In this document: positions 36,425 through 49,582 of the stretch, in pieces
Numbering within the stretch: position 1 is the first letter of the stretch
How the letters are laid out: each line of letters begins with the position of its first letter
NCBI GenBank assembly: GCA_963930645.1
Contig: OZ005648.1
Coordinates: 153,580,535 to 153,644,534, forward strand
DNA: 64,000 nt
From: Salticus scenicus
Taxonomy: Eukaryota > Arthropoda > Arachnida > Araneae > Salticidae
Direction of reading: 5' to 3'
Notes under the pieces: generated by a model
Databases searched by the model: none
What the model saw: the letters and a program-made list of their open reading frames with translations, nothing else
What the model was told of the DNA's origin: nothing
Translations under genes and position numbers: made by a program

Positions 36425-36983
36425 GGACTTGTTTTGTTCTTCTATTACTTTCTGCATATTTTACATGATTATTTTCTTTTCCTATAATTCGTTCTTTTGC
36501 GGTATTTCTGACACACTCTTCCGAAGCGATAAAACTTGTAAGGGTACGACTAACAGTTTCCCTTTTCTTATTTTGAGGAAGTCTTCGCCAATTTAAATTT
36601 GTTTTGAATACGCTAAAAGTCTTGGAACTGAATTGTCTGATTCTTTGCTTTCATATTCTGAACGTATTCTGAATAAGACGAAAGTTTACTATCTAGTGAC
36701 GAAATTTGAGTGATGTTCTACAGGAATGTAGCAAACAACTAGACATGATCCAGAATTCTTTTTCATTTCATTGGTTAATTGACTTTCAGAAGTGATTTTG
36801 AAATTGTCGCTTATAGTCTACTGCACAATTCTAGTCCATACAGCCTCAGCCTCAAGCTGAACATCACTCAAGAGATGAAGCAACTGTTTTTTCACCGTAT
36901 TCTTCTAAGAAATGGAATTGGAATACCTTGCCAATTGCAAAGATCCCTTATTCCAAAAATGCTAATTTTCTGGGAAATTCTGA

Positions 36984-37014
<31 letters not shown>

Positions 37015-37379
37015 TAAATAGAACTTATATGAGCCAATGAAGAACTTCTGATCAGATTTTGAGTGAAATAAATCCCAATTCCGTTCTGCATTACAAATTT
37101 GGGAGAATACGACTCCGTTAACTACTGGTTGTAATGCTGATAATCACGTGAAGTGTGAAGTAGTTTGGGAGAAAAGTTTGTTAGATCATATAACAAAATT
37201 AAAATATTGTTAAAATATAACAAACAAATTTATATATGTTATATGATATGATATGATTTATTATATTATGGAACAAAATTTAAAATTTAACACCATCAAA
37301 GAATCCTGCATATATACATATATATATGTATATATATATGTATATACATATATTTAATTATGTGGAAACAGAATGCAGG
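36425..37379. other. Interval without recognised genes
   Basis: AT-rich. An AAAT microsatellite lies at about 36985-37020, and a TA/TATG palindromic tract at about 37305-37355. No family resemblance in any frame. Confidence 0.4.
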
Positions 37380-37800
37380 TTAAAAGCTTGAAAAAAGAAA
37401 AGCATATGGAAAGCAAATGAAATTTGGCATATCTTATTTTTAAATCTACAATAAGTAACGATGAAATGACAAAAAATCGTACTGTTTCAATTAAAATTGG
37501 TTTAATTCCTGACCTTTACTGGGTAATAAAATATTGTTGTATGATTACTAGGCATCCTGCAAAATGTTATATCATCTAACAAGAATAAAATTTTAAACGA
37601 TAAAAAATTCCACATAGTTATTTTAATCATATGAAAGCAAAGTACAAATTAACAGTTTGAAAAAAGCACATATAAAGCAAACAAAATTTGGCTTATCTTA
37701 TTCAAAACTACAAGAAATAACGATAAAATGACAAAAAGTTCACGCTGGTTTATTAAAATTCATTTAATTCTTAAACTGTGTAGCTTGAAATCTGCATATT
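37380..37800 (+). repeat. Imperfect tandem duplication, period about 280 bp
   Basis: TTGAAAAAAG, AAAGCAAATGAAATTTGGC, TTATC and ACGATGAAATGACAAAAA at about 37388-37475 recur at about 37655-37740 in the same order. Decayed; origin unknown. Confidence 0.6.
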
Positions 37801-37954
37801 TCAAGCATTCATTGTAGAGGATTGTAACATCAACCTTGAAATGAGGCGAACTTTTGCATACTTTTATTGTAACGTTATTTATAGTGTTTAAATGCACAGT
37901 GTCCACCACCGGTATAGATCGCATAAATATGTTTCTTTCATATATATAGAGCGG

Positions 37955-39250
37955 ACCTGTGTACCTAGGACCATCATGTACCTAGGGTCTCCCCACTTTA
38001 TTTGAATAATAATTATTTTTAATTTAAACTACTCGATTAGGTGACAACATTAATTGCTAATTTCTCAGTCATTTAGAAATATTTGAAGAGAAATTTTTTA
38101 CAAGTTATAGGTGGAAAAAAAGTTTTATATGGTCTAAAGTAAAATTTGAAGGTCATATGTTTTATTGTTTTACAAAGGCTAGCCAAAAATTTGTCTTCCA
38201 TTTCTAGTACATAATTTTGCTTGTTAAATTAAGTATTAAATGAGATAATAAAAAAGTCTCTTTTTCAACTCAGTTCTTTAGTAGAAGACATTTTGAATGA
38301 AATTAGCTAGTCTTGTACCTGGGACCTTAGATACAATAATAATAATATTCTTTATGTTGTTACTATTTTATTGAAAAGGTTTTCATAATTAGAAAAAGGG
38401 AAATGGTTTTATTTAATTGACATTGCAGAAAATATTGACAAATCCTACCATTTGGTATTTACTCATATAAATATTCCAACGAACTTTCATGTGCCTCGTG
38501 TATGTCCAGTGAATCAAAATTATATTCACCGATGATAAATATTTGAATTCAAACGTGAGCGATGACCAGATTCTTCCATAAATTGCCAAAAAAATGATTT
38601 TCTCGAGGAATATTGTGAGTCAATAATGATGCACTTTTACGAAAAACTTTGTTTCTTTTCCTGCGTCTTCGACGCCTAAATCCATCTCATGTGTGATGCC
38701 CGAACATTTTCAAAAAGTGAAACCTAGTACATAAGAAAAAGACTCCACTGAAAACCAGGAAGATGTAGAATCCTGACAGACATTCAAGAAAAGATAATGT
38801 TTGAAGCTCAATTTTGGAATTCGTTTTTCAGAGTTGATTAATTTATGACAATAGTTGTAATTTTGATACATTGCAATTTAAATTGTTATTATATGGTAAA
38901 TAAATGTATTGCCTGATATTGTTTCTTTTAAGAAATAAATACATGCTTATGTGTTTTTTTTTTTTTTTTTATTAATTACGAAGTGAAATCTGACTCTTTA
39001 AAGAAATGGCTTTAGGAACCATGAGGTTTGGCCCTAAATACAATAAGGCACTTGTACCTGGGGCCATGTGTGAGGTTTATTTAAAAACCTTCTATTTGTC
39101 GGTGTTTATTATTTTAAGTGTTTATATTAATCCCCATCGGAAGTAATTAGTACTAAAGTAAACTACATATAAATTTGATAATTTTAAGCAGGTCAGAGGC
39201 TCTGCTTTTGGCGATTGAAAAAAAGTGGCCCTAGGTACATGGGTATAATT
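37955..39250. mobile_element. Element with terminal and subterminal GTACCTAGG motifs
   Basis: The left end has GTGTACCTAGGACC and CATGTACCTAGGGTC. The right end, inverted, has CATGTACCTAGGGCCAC. Further copies (TTGTACCTGGGACC near 38315, TTGTACCTGGGGCC near 39050) lie between. The pattern parallels the subterminal motif array of the pogo-type element at 24-26 kb, so a deleted DNA transposon is likely. An interior stretch at about 38580-38720 is less AT-rich and might be decayed coding sequence, but I cannot identify it. Confidence 0.5.
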
Positions 39251-39673
39251 ACTAAGCATACGTTTAATTAGACAAAAAAACCACTTTAATTACTGGAACA
39301 AATTTCTGAAAACTTATAAACAAAAATATAATATAATATAAACAAATTATAAATATAACAATGTCAGAAATGTTAGTAATTTTTTGTTTATCCCGGATCA
39401 TTTTTAGTACTGCCTCAGTTTCATACCATTTTTTAAGAGTAACTTTTTTCTTATTTAATGGTAGTTACAAACTGGAGAAAATTACTTTACAAAATAATAC
39501 AGTATGTGTCATCGCACGAGATTCTCTTAACCTACATTTCAACATTATAATGACAGAATGCAGATTAAGGGGTAAGATAACAAGCATTGTATATGAATCT
39601 ATTTGTATGACAATTTAAAATGAATTTAGAAACAATATTATTTAACATATAATTCTGTGTGAGTGTAGTTATA
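39251..39673. other. Interval without recognised genes
   Basis: AT-rich; the 85-codon frame at 39361-39618 has no motif. Ends at the TA target of the next element. Confidence 0.4.
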
Positions 39674-41071
39674 CACTATGAACTAATAAGTATTTGGACA
39701 CTTTCGAATTTAGACGTTTTGTAAAATATCTAGAAATGCTCTTGTGGAATCATCTTGAAACTTTAATAGTTTAAAGAACATGTTATATTTCTTATATTTC
39801 ATATATTTCAGCAAAAGTTGTGTCCTGAAGAGGAAAAGTACACTAGTAAAAAATTAAACAAAAGTCAGAACTTTTTGAATTACCTTAAAAAGTAATGCTT
39901 CAAATGTTTTTTGGCTGTAGCATGGGATTAGGAGGATTTTTCTCATAATGTTTACGAGGCTACCACATATATTCAGGGAGTTATAACATTCTTTTTTTTT
40001 AATTTTAGATTGCACAAAAAATGTCATTTTTTTTCATTATAACACGTAGAGTATTAGGCCCAGTGCAAAGCCATTTTTAGAAAATTTGGCGTATTACATT
40101 AGACACAGCATAGTGCAATCAGGTTGCAAAAATATTAAATAACTTACGAAAATAAGCCTTTTTACTAAATAATTTTTAACTACGCATGTGCTAGCTTTAA
40201 AAAAGTTTCATCTGCATAATTTAATGGCCAAAAGTATTGAGCAACTTATATGAAAACTCCAAACAAATATTGTGTAAATTCAAAAATTATGAGAGATAGA
40301 ATGAACATAATTTCCGTTCTTTCAAAATAAAAGCTAAACTATAAAGGTTTTTACTTACATTTTTTTTTTTATTCAATCAATACCCAATGGTCTTACAGTA
40401 TTCACTGATTGTAAATAAATATTGATAACACACTATCATACTCTTTTTTTTTTTTTTTTTTGAGAGGAACTGGAATTCTGCTCATTCTATCTCTCATAAC
40501 TTTTTGAATTTACACGATATTTGTTTACGGTTTTCATATAAGTTTCTCAATACTTTTGGCTATTAAGTTATGCAAATGAAGTTTTTTTAAAAACTAGTGC
40601 ATGCGTAGTTAAAAATTGTTTAGTAAAAATTCTCATATTTTGCAAGATATTCAGTATTTTTCCATTCTGATTGAAGTATGCTGTATCTAATATAGTATGC
40701 CAAATTTCCGATATATGGCTTTGTAGTGGGTCTAATATCCTACGTGTTATAATTAAAAACGTGGAATTTTTGTTTTATTTTTTTTATATTTTAAAAAGAT
40801 CGTTATATTTCCATGAATATATGTGGTAGCCTCATAAAAATTTACGCAGATAATGAAAACATTCCTCATAATCATATGCTGCACCCAAAATGCATTTAAA
40901 GCATCCCTTTTTGCAGGGTAATACAAAACATTTTGAATTTTGATTAATTTTTTACTTGTCCTCATTTCTTCTTCAGGACACAACTTTTGCTGAAATTCCT
41001 AAAGAACTTTTCGGGATATTTGGCAAAACGTCCAAATTCGAAAGTGTCTAAATATTTACTGGTAGACAGTG
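39674..41071. mobile_element. 1.4-kb near-perfect palindrome, Tc1-like ends, TA duplication
   Basis: TA lies at 39672-39673 and 41072-41073. Both ends begin CACT, then share ATTTGGACACTTTCGAATT-like sequence. Inversion extends nearly to the centre: GAGAGATAGAATGA near 40290 matches TCATTCTATCTCTC near 40480. Arms are about 690 bp and only the T-rich centre (about 40365-40465) is unpaired. No protein motif; the frame 40753-40983 is an arm artefact. Confidence 0.8.
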
Positions 41072-41449
41072 TATGAGTGTGAGTGGGTTTATGATTGTGG
41101 TACGTATTACGTTTAAACCAGGGTTTCTTACTCCTCAACGCTGATAACTGTGTATATATTACACATATTTATTAAAAGTAAAAACATTCAAGGCTTACAT
41201 GGAATTTAAAAGCTTATTAAAATTTATTCACCCACTTTTTTCACCCTCAACACTCCTTGAAACTTACCAATCTTGATCAAAGTTTTCAAATGGCAATCTC
41301 ATATGAACATTAAAATGTCAGATTTAAATATTCTGGAATTTTTTGTTTTTCAGTTACGTTAACAACGAGCCACTAGTATTGCATACTCCACCACTATTTG
41401 AGTTATTTTCGATGTCCCTGTACATGAACCATTTGCTTGATCTCAACGA

Positions 41450-41690
41450 AAATCTTAGTGTAGCATCACTGTATGATACGGATTTAGAATACTGAGTTTG
41501 GACTTCTTACTATTATTTGTTCTTGAGATATGCTGATATTAGACACACAGATAGACCATCCTCTAAAAATGTGTTTTTCAGATTCAGATCTTTAAAACGT
41601 GTAAATATAACTAAAAGTCTGTTTCGAAAATTTGATACAAGAACAATACTTTACCATATATATGGGTAAGAGAAAGTAAAAAGAGTGGTA
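41450..41690 (-). mobile_element. Terminal part of satellite element E6 (hairpin end)
   Basis: Module TTGTTCTTGAGATAT (41517-41531), an ACAC/ACAGATAG stretch, a spacer with AAACGTGTAAATATAAC, then AATACTTTACC and a hairpin with ATGGGTAAGAGAAAGTA (about 41645-41678). On the minus strand the module reads ATATCTCAAGAACAA, nearly identical to E1's. No matching tip is found to the left. The 1.4-kb palindrome may have separated it, or that part is lost. Confidence 0.5.
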
Positions 41691-41984
41691 TTCAGAAAAG
41701 TTGACGCAAGAGATAAAATTGAATAAATAATTAATAAAAAATGGTAATGATCTTCTTGAAGAAAGAATCTTCTATATAACTGAACTAATATTCCCAAACT
41801 GATTATTTGAAGGAAAGTTATAAAATAAAATAAAGACATAATACACTGCTCAACATTGAAAATGCAGCACCAAAAAGGAATGATAATAACGGAATGAAAT
41901 TTGTTGGACACATACACTATAGTAGGAAGAACAATTGATTAAAATTTCAGGAAATTTGGAGTAATATGTACTGAGAAAACAGTA

Positions 41985-42474
41985 CATAAAGCAGCGACTT
42001 CTGTGAGCAATAACAGCACATATCTGCCTAGGCATTGAATCGAACAGCGATTGGATGACATGTACGGGTAGAGCACTTCATGAAGTTTTAACACGATGCC
42101 ACAATTCATCGATCGAAGATACTGGTGAGGATGGGGGACCAGTCGCTTTTCAACGATTAAACAGTCGTTTTCATTGGTGCGAGATCAGGAGAACGCGCTG
42201 GCCAGAGCAAGAATCGAATACATTCGGCATCAATGAAGGTCCAGACAATATGGACAACTTGCGGTCGTGCATTGTCCTGCTTAAATGTTGCGCTTCGGAA
42301 GCCTTGAACATAGGGCAGAGCTATGGGCCTTAACTCGTCCGAAATGTATTGGCTGGTATTTAGAGTGGCGGGAATGAAAACAAGAGGTGACCGGGACGTG
42401 TATCCAATGGTACAACATACCATCAATCCAGGTGGTGACTCGTATGCGGCTACCGAAATTCTGATTACCCTCAA
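41985..42474 (-). pseudogene. Tc1-type transposase, C-terminal half, left copy
   Basis: The minus strand reads YTSRSPLVFIPATLN, then FKQDNARPQVVHIVWTF (second catalytic Asp) and WPARSPDLAPM (third catalytic site, usually followed by Glu). After a frameshift the end reads SLFDSMPRQICAVIAHR-like sequence at about 42040-41985. The residue after SPDLAP is Met followed by frame loss, so the third acidic residue is not preserved. The N-terminal HTH and first Asp are absent. Paired with the plus-strand copy at 42813-43117. Confidence 0.8.
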
Positions 42475-42812
42475 AACTGCATCACTGATATGGGCGCCAT
42501 TAATGTGTGATCAACAATGAACCTGGACGCAGGAATGGCGTGAAGTCTCTTTTCAGACAAATCACAAACCTGTTTACAGCATCAAGATTCACTTATTCGT
42601 ATTTATTGGCATTATGAATAATGCACATTGCCAGCTGGGATTCGACATCATCATACTGTCCATCATTTGCAATGATGTTATGGGTTCCCATTGGATACAC
42701 GTCTCGATTACTTCATGTTAGTGTTCCTGGCACTCTGAGCAGCGGCCATTAACTTTCGGGTAAGTTAAGGCCCGCCCCTCTGCCCTGTAATCGAAGCCTC
42801 CGTAGCGAAAAA

Positions 42813-43117
42813 TTTAAGCAAGATAATGCACGACCGCAAGTTGTTTGTATTGTCCGGACCTTCTTTGATACAGAATGTGTTCGACTGTTGCTCTGGCCAG
42901 CACGTTCTCCTGATCTCGCACCAATGAAAATGACTGTTTAATCATTGAAAAGGGACTGGCCCTCCATCACTCATCAGTAACTTTGATTGATGAATTGTGG
43001 CATCGTGTTGAAGTTTCATGAAGTGCTCTACCCGTACATGTCATCCAATCGCTGTTCGATTTAATGCCTAAGCAGATATATGCTGTTATTGCTCACAGAG
43101 GTCGCTGCTTTATGTAC
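42813..43117 (+). pseudogene. Tc1-type transposase, C-terminal end, right copy
   Basis: The plus strand reads FKQDNARPQVVCIVRTFF, then LLLWPARSPDLAPM, a frameshift, ELWHRVEVS, a stop, then SALPVHVIQSLFDLMPKQIY and AVIAHRGRCF. It matches the left copy in reverse orientation, with fewer residues upstream. Not functional. Confidence 0.8.
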
Positions 43118-43257
43118 TGTTTTCTCAGTACATATTACTCCAAATTTCCTGAAATTTTAATCAATTGTTCTTCCTACTATAATGTATGTGTCCAACAAAT
43201 ATCATTCCGTTATTTTCATTCTTTCTTGGTGTTGCATTTTCAATGTCGAGCAGTGTA

Positions 43258-46200
43258 TGTAGCAAATTGTTGTATTCAGCAAATATTTGACCAAACTTAC
43301 AGTGATTAGCTAGATAACAATTTCTAGAGATGTTAATCTTTAAAGTCTCCTTTTTATGCAACTGTTTATTATTTACAGTTATTTTTGGAATTAAATATTA
43401 TCTTATAGAATTTATTTCGGTTGCAATATTTAAATAAGGCAGTTGTTAAAATTTAATGATAAGAGGTGAAGACTAAATTAAGAAAGAAAATATATATTAA
43501 ATGAAACAGTACCATTTTTTTCAATACAGGAAACTTATATATTGTATGTTAAAGAATCTATAAAATAATAGACAGTAACGAATCTAAATTAAAGTATACA
43601 AGTATATTACACAAAAAATATTCTGAAGAACAGTAACGGTACACATATACATACTATGATATAGTGAAATGTTGACTTTTGCTATGAATATATTAGACTT
43701 TGAATTATCCACCTAAATTTTCTAGAAGAGCAGGCTGGCTAACGAAATGCCTAGATAGGAGGGCGTTTCACAAGTTTATACCCCACCAGTGCGAACAATT
43801 TGTAGGAGACAGGAAATATAAAAATGTTTCAGAATTTCATACCATTGCAGGGTGCGAAACGCCTTCTGCATAAATTAAGTTCAAAAGTAGTAAAAAGAAA
43901 GTAACACGTTAGTGAACAGGAAGTATTTTAATGACGAATTTTATATTTGTAAAAATTACGCATGTTGCAAAAGGTATTCGAAATTTTGATAACAAGCATT
44001 CAAGTAGGCTTTCCGGTGCCGCCGCATGAAAGCCTACATTATGAAGGATTCCAGGCATGTATCGAATCTTCCTCAAAGCTGCGGGGATGCGATATATTAG
44101 GTCGCCAGCTGAATTAATTGGATCTTATACACTAATAATTTCATATGACCACCATCAGAAGAAGTCTAGGTGTGAAAAGATCAGCAACCTTGAAGGCCAA
44201 TAAACTGAACCACTGACATTTAAATGTAGCGTTTATGTCGATAAATAAAACTGTTCAGCTAACACCACAAATATAAAAAGTACGAAATAGTTGTTTCAGA
44301 TAGAAATGATTAAGCATCCTTCTTCGAGCATAAAAATGTCATGAATGCTGCATGAAAGCAACAATACACCGGCAGAATATGGTACATTGTTATCTATCTG
44401 ATACATTCGTTCTTGTGCCTTCATATATAATTTTTTTCAATTTACTTTATCTAGTTAATTAGTACCTAAATTTAATTCATTTTAGAATTTTAAAGGGAAA
44501 GTATTTTTATCTTCTCATCTTGGTTCATTTAATCTGAGGTGTGTCTTTGCTTTCATGCTGCACTTGTGCCTGCTTTTATTCGCCTGGTGAATGATCATAC
44601 TTTATTATTTCGGTCTCAAGCAATTGATGCGTGTCGCAGTTAGGTTATAAAGTGTCCATTTGTTTTCAACCAATACTCGTGTTTAGGTGCATCTGTTTTT
44701 ACAAGTAACGTTTAGGTGATGCTGAATATAATTGGAATAAGTTTCATTGGGTTAGTCTCATCATACTGGTACCCTATTAAGTATTGGCTCAACTGATAAA
44801 CACATGCTTTACCACCGAAAAAAGATGAAAAAGGTAAGGTCCAATTTCAGGGTCTCTGACAATGCCAATTGAAACATTTACAGAGAAATGCTTTCTGAGC
44901 TGCACACGTTGAGTGCTATTTTAAAGTGCAAATGTACTGATCCAGATATTTTTTTTTTTTTTTTTTTTTTTTGTCATGTAAACAATTTTTATGATACACG
45001 ATCAAGTATTTATTATTGATGAAAAACGCTAATTTATTAAACATCGCACCAGAATAAATAAAAAAATAAATAAAAAGATTAAATTTACAAAAGAAATAGC
45101 AAGACATTTCGTGGAAAATATATTCTTATTAAAAATTATCGAATTCTGATTCATACCTTTTTTGAAAACTTACAGGCAAAAATTTAATATTATTTACTTC
45201 AAAATATAGATATTTTCATGCGAGTATTCTTTATTTCCTTCGAAACGAAATTTATATAACTTAAAAGAAAAGAAAAGAAAAGAAGAAAGAAAGAAATATC
45301 TTTATAGAAATATGGGCGATAAATTAAAAAAACCTTTTATGAAATAAAAGTTTAGTTTTTAAATAGTAAAAAATTGAAAAATGAAAAGTTTAAGTTAAAG
45401 TAAACACCACATTTTCTTTTTTTCCCAATTAATTTACTATATTTCCTGCATTATAAAGGCAAAATTAAAGATTTTCTCCACATTATTGGTTTCCTTTTTG
45501 ACGATATTTTTATACTAATATAGTTTAAAATTCTGGAAAAAAAAACTTTAAATTATAGCTAAGGAATATACCTTTGAAATAAGTAACGTTAAAAAAAAAA
45601 AAGAAAGTTATTAAAAAGAATGTTGCTGCTTTCCATAAGTTGAAAAAGCGTTAATAACAAGAAGAACTCTCTTTACATAAGTTTTCAAAATTTAAGTGTA
45701 TGTTAAAGAAATTTCTAAATATAAAAATTTATAAAAATTTTCATCATATTAAAAGATATAAGAACAAATATAACAAATTTTAATGGTATGTCAAAAATAG
45801 AAAAAAAAAAAAAGATAAGATGTTGTATATATTTAGACCAGGGTTCTCACAAACAGAAATTTGGATACCGCTATTTTTATGTAGAGATTTTTGTCTTTAT
45901 TATTCGCTGCTTTCCGTTGATATTTATTTAAAAAAAATAAAAAATATTAATTTATAAATGCTATATCAAAATTCTGATATCCAACTTTGCTTTTGTAAAA
46001 AATTTGGTTCAGACAAGTTAGACGTCTAGCTATTTAGACCAGATAATAAAAAAACATCTGCGGGATATATGGATTTAGATCTTGAGACTACAGAGGTGTA
46101 ACCGTAATTATATGAATGGGTTTCACATAAACATGCATAAACACAGCGTATGTGCGTATAGTTAAGTAGGAACACGTTTAGGAAGGTAAATATAAAGGTA

Positions 46201-46559
46201 TAGCTGTAATGTATATATGCAAGCGGGAATGTAGAAATCGAGATGTAATTTTGTAAACGACACAGTTGTGTAGGTATTATAGAACGTATCGACATATCAA
46301 TGTAAAGACATAGATATTGCAAATGTTTCAATGTATTTATTACATATTCGACCTCATAATGTTATTTTTTAAAGATTGCTCATTTGTGTTATGATTTTTA
46401 AAGAGAGACAAAACAAACATTTTTTTTAAATAAAAAAAATGAAAATAATTTATTTCATTTCTTTAAATATGTGCGATAATAGTTTAAAATATAATAACCT
46501 TTTTGTTTATTTCAGATAATAAAAATTAATTTCAAAATAAAGATCTTCAATATAAACAA
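43258..46559. other. Long AT-rich interval, only small structures seen
   Basis: No gene recognised. Noted: inverted GGAGGGCGTTTC and GAAACGCCTTCT at about 43759-43868, a possible tiny MITE. A hairpin GTAGGCTTTC/GAAAGCCTAC lies at about 44007-44038 with a GC-rich loop. There is a T run at 44950-44972. AAAG-rich repeats lie at about 45268-45295. The 101-codon minus frame at 46026-46331 has no family resemblance. Confidence 0.4.
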
Positions 46560-47090
46560 ATTTTACTTTATTAGTAGAATACTGAAAAAGAAAATATTTA
46601 ATTTAAATTTTTTAATTTAATTTATTCCACTAGCAGCTTTAAAATGCAGTTAAAATATAAACTCTTTCTTTTGTCTTATAAAGCAAATACTCTTGCAAAT
46701 TTAATTCTTAAGTGAATAAAGAGCAGACGGGTAACATATCTGTGTCTTAAGATTTCTTTTTTATTATTTTTTAAACTCCTTCTAAATTACGTGTTTATAA
46801 TGATTAATTTCGCTCCAACTTAAAATATTTTACTTTATTAGCAGAATACTGAAAAATAAAATATTTTAGTTTAAATTTTTTAATTTAATTTATTCCACTA
46901 GCAGCTTTAAAATTCAGCTAAAATAAAGTCTTTCTTTTGTCTTATAAAGCAAATACTCTTGCAAATTTAATTCTTAAGTGAATAAAGAACAGACAGGTAA
47001 TAGACTGGTGTCTTAAGATTTCTTTTTTATTATTGTTTAAACGCCTTCTAAATTACGTGTTTATAATGATTAATTTCGCCCCAACTTAAC
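46560..47090 (+). repeat. Tandem duplication, two copies of about 267 bp
   Basis: TATTCCACTAGCAGCTTTAA, AGCAAATACTCTTGC, TTCTTAAGTGAATAAAGA and AATTACGTGTTTATAATG occur in both halves (46560-46825 and 46826-47090) at more than 90% identity by eye. Simple recent duplication; no coding. Confidence 0.85.
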
Positions 47091-47284
47091 TACTGCAATT
47101 TTCTAATGACAAACAGTATTATTTTTTTTTTCAAATTTACTTTTAAAAACGAGGAAAAATAAAAAATCGTTGAAACTTTTGAACTTGATGTTTTCTGAAA
47201 ATTGAAATAAACTATACAGAAAACAAAATCATAGATCAGAGTTTGCTTGTCATTTTAACATTCAAAATTTTGTAAATAATTACG

Positions 47285-47326
<42 letters not shown>

Positions 47327-48645
47327 AGGTGACTTTTAAATTTCATGGACAAAACACACCACGTAAGTATATCATACTTATTTTTACTTTCAAGAAAAGA
47401 AAGAAATATGATTATTTTGTGTTACCAATGTATTTTGTTTTCTGTTCAAAAAGAACAAAAAGTTTTTCGTAAAAATCTTTCCGAACTATTACAGTGTAAA
47501 AGCTGCTTTAAATTGACAATAGTTTTTGCAAATTTGCAAAATTTCTTTTCGAAATTTGCATGTGAATTATTTCTTTCGCACAGTAATATATTTCTTGTTT
47601 CTTAGAAAGAGGATTAAGAAGAGGAAATTCAGCGACTTTGTTTAAATTTACATGAAATTTTACTTGCTTGAGTGACGTTTGAACATATTACGCGTATAAA
47701 CTTTTAATTCTTGTTAGAAGAACGCTTTTTATATATAAAAAAAAAAGTATACTTTTGTTCTGAAATGTCGAAAATACTTTTTCTAAAAGAATGATAATAA
47801 GAATAAATCTAAGTAATTGTGTGACCGTTTTTGTTTTTAATTAAATATTTCTAATTATAAATTCCTTATGTTGGTATAACGAACTTTTATATATTTTATC
47901 TTTTGATTAGAAAAGAAAATAGAAAACAAGAAATTAAACAAATGATTTAAATTGTGATGCAAAACAAAAGCGGAAATAAAAGATTTCAGTTTATCATTAA
48001 TGAATTAAGGAAAAATGTTACTTATTTGCAAATCTTAATCTTTATTTTGTTAAGCGTAAAACATGTTCTTCCGTTTCAAGAGTTGAAGTAAATCTCATTC
48101 ATACCCCCCTTCCCTCATAATAATAATAATGATAAAAAAATTAATAATTAAGAATTAAGAACTGGTTGTTCATGATGAAGAATAAAAAATATATATCATC
48201 AAATATCGAAATTGCAACTAAATACGTTTTGGGTCAAACTGATTTATCTTACCACCTGATATCATATTAACAAACAAAGTAAGTAAAATTCATTTATGGT
48301 GTTGAATTTTTATTTTGTAGTAGCATTTAATATTTTTGTGGTTGCTCATTACTGGTCCTATAATATGTCATCATTTTTAGTAGTGAACTACCCTGGTTAT
48401 TGCTGGCAATGCAGTGCTATTACAGCTATCAGTAATAGAACACCTGTCCATTTCAGGGCTCTATTCTTCAAAATTCGCAAAGTGGAGCAATGTAAATTTA
48501 TTTTACTCAAACCCAGATCGACCAATTACAATACCTTCATACTAGATAACTTTATTCTAAAGTTTGATGGGCAATTTCTATTTGTTTCGAAATGACACCC
48601 AGAATCGCAGCAAACATAAAACATCTGGTGTGAAACAAACACACG
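47091..48645. other. AT-rich interval without recognised genes
   Basis: A T run of about 35 bases near 47287-47321. Frames at 47345-47605 and 48296-48595 show no motif. Nothing else supportable. Confidence 0.4.
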
Positions 48646-49553
48646 ACTTCCATTACCCACTATTACCCACATAATATATGCCTTTTTTTTTGAGATATTA
48701 TATGCCTTTTTAGAATTTTCGAGTAAAAGAAACTTGATACACATGTAAAGAAATATAAAACCGAGTTTACACAGCGAGTTAAAAAATAAGAAAAAAAAAA
48801 TGAGGAAAGTTATTTTTTTATACACTAGCTTATGAGATCTAAAACTGAACTGTCTATTCAGAATGACTGTTAATTTTCCTGTAACAACCACATAATACAT
48901 GAGAAGGATATTTAAAACGGATTTATGTAACAATTTTCAAGAAAATCGTTAGAGCCGTTTTTGAGATACCAACTTTTACCAAAACGTGACATACTTAATT
49001 ATAGACCGGAAAACAATATTTACATACAAAAGTATATTTAAAAATGAGTTAATACGGCGAGTTTGAAAAATATCCGTACAGCTGTTTTTAAAGGAACACA
49101 CTTGCGAGATATGAAATTGAACTATTTATACAGGACGCCTATCAATTTTCCTGGACTAACCTACTATATCATTCGAAAGGACATCTAATGGAGTGTTTCT
49201 ATAGCAAATTTAAAAGAAATCGTTAGAGCATTTTTGAGATACGGTCTTACGGTCCTACTTCCGGTCTCCGATGACCCACTTCCGGTTTTCCAATTTTCAC
49301 CAAAATTTGGAAACTTCATCTGTACACCAGACCTGCATCAATTCTGAAGTTTCGCAGTTCAATCTACATTAGTTCCGTAGATATGATAGCCAGAAGATTA
49401 CATACATACATACATACACACTGACCAATTGTCAAAAACAACTTTTTTCGACTCAGGAGGCCTTAAAGCGTGTAAATCAGGTGAAAACTCGATATCGAAT
49501 TTTTGGACCGAATACAATACTTCCATTACCTACGGTAGTAAGGTAATGGAAGC
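48646..49553 (-). mobile_element. Satellite element E4 (first of a head-to-tail pair)
   Basis: The tip ACTTCCATTACC (48646-48657) is inverted within GGTAATGGAAGC (49542-49553), inside the hairpin of about 49518-49553. The interior has repeats with AAGAAAATCGTTAGAGC, TTTTTGAGATAC and CACCAAAATTTGGAAA. The module CATTAGTTCCGTAGATATG (49368-49385) is followed by a CATA microsatellite (about 49403-49420), then GCGTGTAAATCAGGTGAAAA and AATACTTCC. The minus-strand order matches E2. Confidence 0.75.
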
Positions 49554-49582
49554 AAAAAAATCTGGTGTGAAGCAACCACACC

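Larger units (their letters stand above)
41844..43255. mobile_element. Palindromic element made of two opposed Tc1-type ends
   Basis: TA lies at 41842-41843 and 43256-43257, with tips CACTGCTCAACATTGAAAA and the inverse of CACTGCTCGACATTGAAAA. Arms of about 420 bp (41844-42270 and 42836-43255) are inverted and each contains the transposase C-terminal coding end. The centre (42271-42835) is not symmetric and extends the minus-strand copy further toward its N-terminus. Confidence 0.85.

Noticed and set aside
42055..42520. Plus-strand frames over the left Tc1 copy
   Set aside because: Antisense to the minus-strand transposase C-terminal half.
46026..46331. 101-codon minus-strand frame
   Set aside because: No domain, signal peptide or splice context; consistent with chance.
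48526..48933. 135-codon minus-strand frame
   Set aside because: Longest frame here, but it runs into element E4 and a T-rich tract, has AT-driven composition and no motif. Chance is the simpler explanation.
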